From CAZQKW01 sp964594075 (GTDB lineage Bacteria > Desulfobacterota > WTBG01 > CAIYCZ01), in assembly GCA_964594075.1 (NCBI GenBank), contig CAZQKW010000071.1, positions 1 to 14,816 on the forward strand: 14,816 nucleotides of DNA. Direction: 5' to 3'. The position numbers and the translations under genes were made by a program. Shown here one piece after another: positions 1-8,000 of this stretch (position 1 is its first letter; every line of letters starts with the position of its first letter). Under the pieces are notes generated by a model. It had not been told where the DNA came from, made no database searches, and worked only from the letters and a program-made list of their open reading frames with translations.

Positions 1-82
1 ATGCCTCATACTCTTGGTCAGGGGCCATCACTAAACTTTAGAACAAAGCCTAAAAATAACTTGAGCATTCGGTTTTTATCAG

Positions 83-110
83 TTCATTGACTGCAGGTCA
101 ATGAATTTTT
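83..110 (+). terminator. Rho-independent terminator of an upstream gene
   Basis: A perfect 9-bp stem (TTCATTGAC at 83-91 and GTCAATGAA at 97-105) encloses a 5-nt loop and is followed at once by five T residues. This is a standard intrinsic terminator for rightward transcription. Reading frames entering from the left edge close at 33 and 39 (frames 2 and 3), so the tail of an upstream + strand gene may lie in bases 1-41, but too little is present to identify it. The frame starting at base 1 runs to a stop inside the stem and is less likely to be real. Confidence 0.7.
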
Positions 111-164
111 AAAGATATTATTTAACTATTAATTTTTAAAAAAATTGCTGTAGCCGCAAGAATA

Positions 165-1952
165 ATGAAATCGAGTAAAATAGTTATATGTTTAAAAATA
201 TTTATTGTTTTTTTCAGTTTATTAATTTCCCCCCAAACCTTTAAAGCCTGTGGCAACAACTTTTTTTTTCCAAAACAAATAGAAATTTCTTTTTTTGCCA
301 CTTTACTCATTATCACCATAACTCTCTTTATTTTTTTTTCTATGATTCGATACCTCGTAGCATATCCGCAGGGAAGAATTGGGAAAATTTGCAAAATAAT
401 TGAGCGAAATATTTTTACAAATTATGCCCAGACTATTGTATGCAGTATTTTTTTTATCTTGATAATAACTATATTCATTTCGGCTACCGTATATGAATTC
501 GTTCCGCGTGTATCAGATGAAATAGCTCAACTTTTTCAGGCAAGGATTTTTCTTTCGGGTCATTTGACAGCGCCCTCACCACCATTGCCCGAATTTTTTA
601 GCTATGCCGAAGATAACATTATTGTCACACCGCGGTGGTATTCTCAATACCCTCCAGCCTATTCGTTTCTGCTCATGATCGGCCTTTTGTTTGGTTCTCC
701 TTGGTTTATTAATCCTTTGCTTGCTGCGCTCTCGGCATTATTAATATTTGTGCTTTGCCGTGAGGTATTTGGTCATGAAACTGCAATAATTGCATTAATT
801 CTATTTACTCTTTCACCAAAAGTGCTTTTTACTTCTGCCTCTCTTATGAACCATACTTCTGCAATGTTTTTTATTTTTCTTTCAATTGTGCTTGTGGTCA
901 TGGGCCTTAACAGAGAGGAAAAAATATTTTTATTATTTTCTGGCATCTCTCTTGGGATAAGTCTGAATATTCGGCCGTTGGATGCTGTAATATTATTTAT
1001 TCCTGTGTTCCTTTTTTGTATCAGAGCTTTTTCCCGCTGCGGCTATAATGGTCTCAAGATGTTGTTTTTTTGGGTGGCTGGATTTTTAATTATGGTTGCC
1101 ATACTGTTGATATACAACTACTTTACAACAGGCCACCCGCTGGTTTTTGGCTATTTTGCGCGATGGGGTGAAAGTCATTATCTTGGCTTTCACAAAATTA
1201 GGGGTGGACGTTTGCATACACCACTTTTAGGTCTAATTAATACAATATTGCAAATTAGAATGACTGATAAAGGTTTATTTGAGTGGGTTATACCGGTAAG
1301 TTTTTTTATTTTGATTTTATTGTTCTTTGTTAGAAAGACAGTTTGGGATTTGATTTTTTTGAGCATTAATTTCTGCAATTTGGTTTTGTATTTTTTTTGG
1401 GGTTGGACTGACAATCTTTTTATGGGCAGATTTTACTTTAGCGCTACTCCATATCTTATTGTTCTCGTTGCGCGTGGTTTAGTGGGTTTCGTTCAATTAA
1501 TTTCAGAATCACCAATGTTTGGATTAAAAATTAAGGTTAATCATTACCTATATGCTTTACTCCTTATAGGCCTTTGTATTTTCATTTCATATCCAATTAG
1601 GGCTGTTGACCTTGACTTACAGTATAATAAGCCAGAATTACAAGTCGATCGAAGGTTATACAAGTTGGCCAAAGAAGGAGCCATACACAATGCTATCATT
1701 TTTATTGAACCCCAGGATAAGCATGAACTTATAGTTGGCAGTGGGTTTTTCATGAACACCCCTAATCTTTCATCACAGGATGTCATATTTGCCAAAGACC
1801 TTGGATACAAAAATAAGGAATTGCTCACACAATACCCTGAGAGAAAAGGTTTTTTATACCGGCACCGCAGGGATATAAGAAAAATAGTTAATCAAGGGTA
1901 TTGTATTTCTCCACCTGAGGCTTTTGAACTGGTCGCAATTGATGGACGTTGA
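165..1952 (+). CDS. GT-C family (GT39/ArnT-like) integral membrane glycosyltransferase
   Basis: This 595-residue polytopic membrane protein probably transfers a sugar from a polyprenyl-phosphate carrier on the outer face of the inner membrane. About a dozen hydrophobic segments are visible between residues 5 and 490, followed by a soluble C-terminal tail of about 100 residues. The first large periplasmic loop has the acidic pair Asp118-Glu119 in SDEIAQLFQA, where GT39/PMT/ArnT proteins keep their catalytic acidic residue. After it comes a Tyr-Pro-Pro motif (QYPPAYSFLL, about 161-170), which resembles the family's YPPGYP signature. The start at 165 has no clear Shine-Dalgarno sequence, and the N-terminal 60 residues look like extra membrane segments; an internal ATG at 342 is a possible alternative. 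Base composition is strikingly AT-rich with many T runs. It is the first of three co-directional membrane genes and ends 27 bp before the next. The family assignment comes from motifs; acceptor and donor cannot be told. Confidence 0.75.
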   Translation: MKSSKIVICLKIFIVFFSLLISPQTFKACGNNFFFPKQIEISFFATLLIITITLFIFFSMIRYLVAYPQGRIGKICKIIERNIFTNYAQTIVCSIFFILIITIFISATVYEFVPRVSDEIAQLFQARIFLSGHLTAPSPPLPEFFSYAEDNIIVTPRWYSQYPPAYSFLLMIGLLFGSPWFINPLLAALSALLIFVLCREVFGHETAIIALILFTLSPKVLFTSASLMNHTSAMFFIFLSIVLVVMGLNREEKIFLLFSGISLGISLNIRPLDAVILFIPVFLFCIRAFSRCGYNGLKMLFFWVAGFLIMVAILLIYNYFTTGHPLVFGYFARWGESHYLGFHKIRGGRLHTPLLGLINTILQIRMTDKGLFEWVIPVSFFILILLFFVRKTVWDLIFLSINFCNLVLYFFWGWTDNLFMGRFYFSATPYLIVLVARGLVGFVQLISESPMFGLKIKVNHYLYALLLIGLCIFISYPIRAVDLDLQYNKPELQVDRRLYKLAKEGAIHNAIIFIEPQDKHELIVGSGFFMNTPNLSSQDVIFAKDLGYKNKELLTQYPERKGFLYRHRRDIRKIVNQGYCISPPEAFELVAIDGR

Positions 1953-1979
1953 TAAGAGTTCCGGCGTGAGGAGCTAATC

Positions 1980-3533
1980 ATGAGTGCAAAACTTACAACA
2001 AGCGGCAAACCGAGTAACAATACTTTTACGATAATTTTTCTATTGTTCATCAGTCAGCATGTTTACCTTGTGGCCTCAACACGGTTGTATCCATTCCTTG
2101 ACACCCCAAACCATCTTGCAATTGCCACCATCTACCGATATTATGGCGAGCCGACCAATCAATTTGCCCGTTTCTACACCATTGACACCTTCCTTAAGCC
2201 AAACGTGTTTCACCTTTTTTTTTGTGGCTCAAGACTATTCCCAACTGTTGAATTTGCCAATAAAGTGTTTTACTGCCTCTACGTAACGCTGTTTCCCCTG
2301 TCTATTCTTCTGCTTATAAAAAAGCTTGGCGGCAATCAGTGGTTCTCGCTACTTTCCTTTTTATTTCTTTATAACATTAATGTTCTGTATGGATTTAATG
2401 GATTTATTATTGCCATACCATTTTTGATGTTTACCTTTTGGACTATGCTTTATTATTCTGAAAATAGAACAGTTCCCCTCGGATGTGCACTGTCAATCTT
2501 ATTGGTGTTGCTCTTTTTTATGCATGCACTTGCAGCACTTTTTGGACTACTCATAGTTTGCGCCTGTTTATTGTTATTAAATAATAAGTCATTTTTTGGG
2601 GTAATAAGACATTGTATGCCGATGCTCCCTGCCGGTGCTCTTATTGCGATATGGTGGTATCGAGACTCTGGACAATTTGGGGGTGCAAGCCTTACAAAGT
2701 TTTTATTCAGATATTATAAGGGAGAATATTTTAGCACTATTTATGTGCGAGGTGGATTTCCAATCTTAGATAACTTCCGCTTGCAGGACGGTGCTCTTGG
2801 ATATGCTTTTGCCCTGGTTTTTTCATTATTTGTCATGGGACTTGTCGTTAAAGGGCTTTTTACATTTAACAGTCAACTACTGAAGACTGAAATCAGAAGC
2901 AGCATGAAACCACTCATTATACTTATGGTCAGTTCCTCTGCAGTTTTTTTGCTCATACCTGAGCGGATGCCGGGGTACAGTTTTTTGTTTGAACGATTTT
3001 CGGTTTTTATTTTTATTGCGCTGATATTGATAGGCAGCGTGCTTTTTTCACATAATTTAAAGCCCGCACTGAAAGGGGCCATTTGCGTTATGTGTTTTTT
3101 TCATTTTCTACTCTGGGCTGATTATTTCCATGATTTTGATAAGCAAAACAAGTCGTTTAACAAAGATTTCTTTTCATCAGTCTCGAACGATAGCACGCTT
3201 GCCGGTCTCATGTTTGATTATCGCTTTAGGGGGAGATCTGTGTACGACAATTTTACTGATTACTTCATAGTGTGGAAACACGGCATAGCGACGACACGGG
3301 TTATTGATGAACGATCATTTCCCGTAAAGAGGATGGTGAGCACAGATGTTTTGCCGCAATATGTTGAATGGGCGGGGAAATATGATAGCTATGCAGGGCA
3401 GTATGCAGCAATGGATTATATTTTGGTCCGCGGAGAGCTTTCGCATAAAGCTCAAGAGCATATGCAAGATTTTGTCATTATCAAACAGGCAGAGCCGTGG
3501 TTTTTATATGAAAGAAAAAATCTCAAGGAATAA
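1980..3533 (+). CDS. Polytopic membrane protein, probable GT-C-like glycosyltransferase
   Basis: This 517-residue protein has a transmembrane segment near residues 17-33, roughly ten more hydrophobic segments up to about residue 385, and a soluble C-terminal part of about 130 residues. This is the plan of GT-C glycosyltransferases: a membrane body plus an extracytoplasmic tail. After the first membrane segment lies FLDTPNHLA (about 39-47), an Asp/His-containing loop in the place where GT-C enzymes hold their catalytic acid. I cannot assign a named family, so the enzymatic role is inferred from layout and neighbours. The start is well supported by GAGGAG at 1968-1973, six bases before ATG. Its last 26 bases overlap the start of the next gene in another frame, which suggests translational coupling. 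It could instead be an exporter or polymerase-type component of the same surface polysaccharide pathway. Confidence 0.65.
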   Translation: MSAKLTTSGKPSNNTFTIIFLLFISQHVYLVASTRLYPFLDTPNHLAIATIYRYYGEPTNQFARFYTIDTFLKPNVFHLFFCGSRLFPTVEFANKVFYCLYVTLFPLSILLLIKKLGGNQWFSLLSFLFLYNINVLYGFNGFIIAIPFLMFTFWTMLYYSENRTVPLGCALSILLVLLFFMHALAALFGLLIVCACLLLLNNKSFFGVIRHCMPMLPAGALIAIWWYRDSGQFGGASLTKFLFRYYKGEYFSTIYVRGGFPILDNFRLQDGALGYAFALVFSLFVMGLVVKGLFTFNSQLLKTEIRSSMKPLIILMVSSSAVFLLIPERMPGYSFLFERFSVFIFIALILIGSVLFSHNLKPALKGAICVMCFFHFLLWADYFHDFDKQNKSFNKDFFSSVSNDSTLAGLMFDYRFRGRSVYDNFTDYFIVWKHGIATTRVIDERSFPVKRMVSTDVLPQYVEWAGKYDSYAGQYAAMDYILVRGELSHKAQEHMQDFVIIKQAEPWFLYERKNLKE

Positions 3534-5031
3534 ATCCTCTTTACTTTTGCGTATCTGGTGGCTCAGTTTTGTTTCTTTTTCAATATTATATCTGTTAACC
3601 TGCCAGCGCAGTGTAAGCTGGCAAGACAGCGGCATGTTTCAATGGCGAATACTTAACGCCGACATTATGGGAAATCTCGGCTTGGCACTCTCCCATCCTC
3701 TCTACATTGGTGTGGGTAGACTGTTTGTGTGGTTTCCCTGGGGCGATGTAATCATGCGACTTAATTTTTTAAGTAGTATCGGAATGAGTATTGCGGTTGC
3801 AAATCTATCAGTTGTACTCTTTCTCCTTACACGAAAGTGGTGGCTCGGTTTTATTATAGCTGCAATTTTTGCACTTACACACACTGTCTGGTGGCTTGCA
3901 ACTATTGCAGAAGTATATGCATGGAGTTTGGCGGGATTAAGTGTAGAACTGTGGTTATTGATACTACTGTTGCGTAACCCCCAATGGTATTTATTAGCTG
4001 GGCTTGCGTTTGTCAGTGGACTGGGCCTTGCTATTCATAATCAGGCACTGCTTCCGCTGCCAGTATATGTATTAACTGCATCGTTGCTTATCAGGAGAAG
4101 ACATTTACCTGCGTGGAGTTTAACATTAGCAGTATTTTGTTATCTGGTTGGGTCAGCACCATTTTGGACATTAATAATTGCATCAGTTTTGCACACCGGA
4201 AATATATGGTATTCAGTGCAATCAGCCTTTTGGGGAAGATTTGTATCTTCAGTTTTTAATATTAATCCTTTCTCCGCAAATTTCAAAGTTAATGCTGTTC
4301 TCATGGCGATGAATTTTGTTAATGTATTGCTACCGCTCGCCATTGTCGGGTGGTTAAATTTTAGGAAGCAGCAAGGAAACATGCTTGCGTCTTCGATAGG
4401 TGCTGTTACTTTGATCGAATTAATTTTTGCCTTACGCTATGATGTTCCTGACCAATTTACTTTCTTTCTTCCCTCTTTATTTATGATAGCTGTTGGTGCA
4501 GGTATCGGATTAAACGTTATTATGCACAATACAAGAACGTGGAAAGCTGCTGCAATACTTGCGTGCATTGCCTCCATAATCATACAACCTATGTTCTATG
4601 CAGTATCGCCTCGCCTTGTAACCGCTTTTGGTTTTGCTGTGGAACGACGGCGGGTGTTGCCATTCCGTGAAGAGATTCGCTACTGGCTTGTACCATGGAA
4701 ACACAATGAACGGTCTGCCGAGCTTTTTGCAAATGCAGCTCTTACACAGGCAGAACCTGATGGTGTTATTCTTGCTGACGGGACATCGGTGTATCCTCTC
4801 TTGCTCATCCAACGCCTAAAAAATAAGTCCCCCTCTGTTTCAATACAGTATAATAACAAACCGTTGCCCAATTATGCCGCTAATTCACAGGCGTTTCGTC
4901 AACAGTTAGGTAATCGTCCGCTTTATGTGGTTTCGCCATTGCCTGAGTACATTCCTCGCCAGCTTCTACAAGATGCAGATTTTATTCGTTCTCAGCAGGG
5001 AGTTCTCTATTTAGCTATATGGAAAAGCTGA
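3508..5031 (+). CDS. DUF2723/TMEM260-like GT-C membrane glycosyltransferase
   Basis: This 507-residue membrane protein matches the DUF2723 (protein O-mannosyltransferase-like, TMEM260-related) pattern. Visible motifs are WQDSGMF (38-44, with the loop-1 Asp at 40), SHPLY (62-66), RLNFLSS (84-90), WWLATIAEVYAW (128-139), a conserved His in GLAIHNQA (about 173-180), and further on RYDVPDQFTFFLPS. A soluble tail of about 100 residues follows the last membrane segment. I chose ATG 3508 because the protein from there starts with a normal basic-then-hydrophobic N-terminus. An in-frame upstream ATG at 3346 would add 54 residues that only read through the 3' end of the preceding gene. The 26-bp overlap implies coupled translation, and the Shine-Dalgarno is weak. 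Members of this family are expected to glycosylate proteins or lipids at the membrane surface; the acceptor here is unknown. Confidence 0.75.
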   Translation: MKEKISRNKSSLLLRIWWLSFVSFSILYLLTCQRSVSWQDSGMFQWRILNADIMGNLGLALSHPLYIGVGRLFVWFPWGDVIMRLNFLSSIGMSIAVANLSVVLFLLTRKWWLGFIIAAIFALTHTVWWLATIAEVYAWSLAGLSVELWLLILLLRNPQWYLLAGLAFVSGLGLAIHNQALLPLPVYVLTASLLIRRRHLPAWSLTLAVFCYLVGSAPFWTLIIASVLHTGNIWYSVQSAFWGRFVSSVFNINPFSANFKVNAVLMAMNFVNVLLPLAIVGWLNFRKQQGNMLASSIGAVTLIELIFALRYDVPDQFTFFLPSLFMIAVGAGIGLNVIMHNTRTWKAAAILACIASIIIQPMFYAVSPRLVTAFGFAVERRRVLPFREEIRYWLVPWKHNERSAELFANAALTQAEPDGVILADGTSVYPLLLIQRLKNKSPSVSIQYNNKPLPNYAANSQAFRQQLGNRPLYVVSPLPEYIPRQLLQDADFIRSQQGVLYLAIWKS

Positions 5032-5067
5032 ATGGCCAGTCGTTATGAGACAGAAAAGTGCAGAGAT

Positions 5068-5086
5068 ACAGCATGTCGCTGTTTTT
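5068..5086 (+). terminator. Probable weak terminator of the membrane-protein operon
   Basis: ACAGC (5068-5072) pairs with GCTGT (5078-5082) around a 5-nt loop and runs into a short T tract (5082-5086). It lies 37 bases after the stop of the DUF2723-like gene and just before the 3' end of the convergent uvrA. On the opposite strand the hairpin has no T tract, so it is expected to act only on rightward transcription. The stem is short, so efficiency is uncertain. Confidence 0.4.
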
Positions 5087-5092
5087 ACCATC

Positions 5093-8000
5093 TTATTTGG
5101 AGAGTAGATTTTTTTGTCTTAGATATTGATTGAGGTAACGAGCGGTATAAGATGTTTTGGTTTTTATTGCTACCTCCGCTGGCGTCCCGCTGGCAACCAC
5201 AAACCCTCCCTGATCGCCGCCTTCAGGCCCTAAATCAATAATATAGTCTGCCTGTCTGATCACCTCCATATTGTGCTCAATGATGATCATGGTGTTGCCC
5301 CGATCAACCAACTCCTGGAGCACCGTCATAAGATTATCAATATCTGCCACGTGAAGTCCTGTGGTCGGTTCATCAAGCACATAGAGCGTGTTGCCCCGGG
5401 TGGTCCTGCTCAATTCATAGGCAATCTTGATTCTCTGCGCTTCGCCGCCGGATAAGGTGGGGCTCTGCTGCCCGAGGGTCAGATAGCCCAGCCCCATGCG
5501 CGCTAACAGATGCAGAGGCCGGTGAATTGCCGGAAACCCCTGGAAAAAACTGCATGCTTCTTCAACGGTCAGATCAAGAACATCAGAAATATTTTTCCCT
5601 TTCAGGCGCACTGACAGGGTTTCTTCATTAAACCGTTTTCCCTGGCAGACATCGCACAAGACATACACGTCAGGCAAAAAGCTCATCGCCATCTTTATTT
5701 TCCCCTGACCCGAGCATTTTTCACAGCGGCCGCCACTCACGTTAAATGAAAAGCGGCTTGGTGTAAAGCCTCTGATCTGCGATTCAGGAACCAATGAGAA
5801 CATCCTCCTGATTTCACTGTAGAAACCAATATAGGTGGCAGGCGTAGAGCGAGGCGTCTTGCCGATTGGCGACTGATCAATTTCAGCCACGCGACTCAAA
5901 TGCTCGGCTCCTTTTAAACTGTCGCATGCCCCCGTGTAGCCATAATAGCTGCCCAGCCTCTTTTTTATCCCTTTATAAACAGTATCTTTTACCAGGGTAC
6001 TCTTCCCGGAGCCGGAAACACCCGTTACCACGGTCAATCGTTGCAATGGAATTGAAACCGTGATGTGTTTCAAGTTGTGCTCGCGAGCGCCCTCTATGGT
6101 TACATAAGCGCAGCCGTCGAGCGGCCGCGGCTGCCTGAATTTTCGCATGCCATGGGCATGAGAGAGCCAGGCGCCCGTCACCGATTCCTTGCTGTGCATA
6201 ATATCCTGCAGAGTGCCCGCTGCAACAACATTGCCCCCATGGATACCGCCGCCAATGCCAAGATCTATTACGAAATCTGCACTGCGGATTGTTTCTTCAT
6301 CATGCTCAACAATTATGAGCGTATTGCCTCTTTTTTGCAGGGACCGCAGTATGCGCAGCAGATTTTTATTATCATGGGGATGCAGGCCGATAGTCGGTTC
6401 GTCAAGGATATAAGCAACCCCGCGGAGGTTTGAGCCCATCTGAGCTGCCAAGCGGATTCTTTGAGCTTCTCCCCCTGAAAGGGTATCTCCTCTGCGATCA
6501 AGCGTCAGATATGAAAGGCCGACCCGGTCCAGAAACTCAAGTCGGGTTTTTAGCTCTTTCAATATGGGGCTGGCGATAATCTGCTGTTTTTCTGTAAATG
6601 ACAGCGACGTTAAAAAAGAACGTGCTTCCGGCGGCGTCATACTGGTAACCGCAGCAATAGAGCAGCCGCCCAATTTCACTGACAGCGCCCGGGGATTGAG
6701 CCGGGTTCCCCGGCAAGACGCACAAGCAGTTTCAGCGTAAAACTGAGAAAGGTACTGACTCCAGGAATTTTCCCCGTTTCCCTCGCGAGAGGTATGGAGA
6801 ATATGTAATAGCCCCGGAAACGTAATTCCTGCACCATGATCAGCGCCATAGAAAAGCGCATGGAATGTTTCTTTCGGCAGTTTTTGCAAGGGCATAGCGA
6901 GTGGAATATGCAATTGGGATTCTATGGCATGCATGATTTTTTTCTTCAAATGCCTCTCCATGAAAGAAGAAGCAAGGGGGATTATAGCACCTTCATTAAT
7001 TGACCGCGTCGTATCCGGTGCGATAAGCTCCGGTGAAAGCGCCGCGTTGATTCCCAGTCCTGAACAACTGCTGCAGGCCCCCTCCGGGCTGTTAAATGAA
7101 AAAAGGCGCGGGTCAGGCTCCTCAAGGCTTATCTGGCAGCGATCACAGAACCGACGGGTGCTGTAAATTTTTTCGTTGGTGCCATGTGTGGCAACATACA
7201 GGGTGCCCTTCCCCCTGATGAGCGCCTTTTCAACTTCGCGCAGAATGCACGCGCGAATTTTTTTCAGGACTTTAAACTCAGCAGTAACCAACTCAATCTG
7301 ATGGAGCTGATAGCGCTGCACCGCAAAGATTTCCCTCAAGTTGACGATTTGGCCGTTGATGCGTATTTTTTCAAATCCCTCCTGCCGCGCCTTTTCAATC
7401 ACTTCCTTATGGTATCCTTTACGGCCCTTAACCAGAGGAGACAGAAGCATTACGGTGTTTCCCGTAAAACAAAGAATAATGTCCTCGGCAATTTCCGCCG
7501 CTGACTGTGATTTCAAAGGTGCATCGCATGAGGGGCAATGCTGTTCCCCCGCTTTGGCAAACAGCAACCGCAGATAATGATAGACTTCGGTTAGTGTGGC
7601 TACGGTTGACATGCCCCGCGCGGCGGCGAGGCGCTGTTCTATGGCAACCGTCGGCGGTATGCCCCGCAGGGAATCCACTTCAGGCCGGTCGAGCTGTTTA
7701 ATATACTGCCGGGCATAGGGAGAAAGGGTTTCAAGAAACCGTCTCTGCCCCTCGGCAAACAGGATATCAAACGCGAGCGTGGATTTGCCTGAGCCGCTCA
7801 AACCGGTTATCACGACGAGTTTCTCCCGTGGAATGCTCAGCGTTATATTTTTTAAATTATGCTCGCGGGCGCCTGTGATTTCAATGAACGCCGGGGGCGC
7901 TGCAGATTCCTCGAGCCCGTTGTGCGCATTAGCTTTGTTGAAAAGAGGCACGGCGCGGGTGAGATACTTTTTTAAAAATCTGCCGGTGTATGAGTGCGGC

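Noticed and set aside
87..121. Promoter for the left operon using TTGACT at 87-92 and TATTAT at 116-121
   Set aside because: The spacer would be 23 bp and the -35 lies inside the terminator stem, so the pairing is not credible; the true promoter is unassigned.
3346..3507. Upstream in-frame extension of the DUF2723-like protein from ATG 3346
   Set aside because: The extra 54 residues only read an alternate frame of the preceding gene, show no family motif, and would place a hydrophilic stretch before a normal membrane-protein N-terminus.
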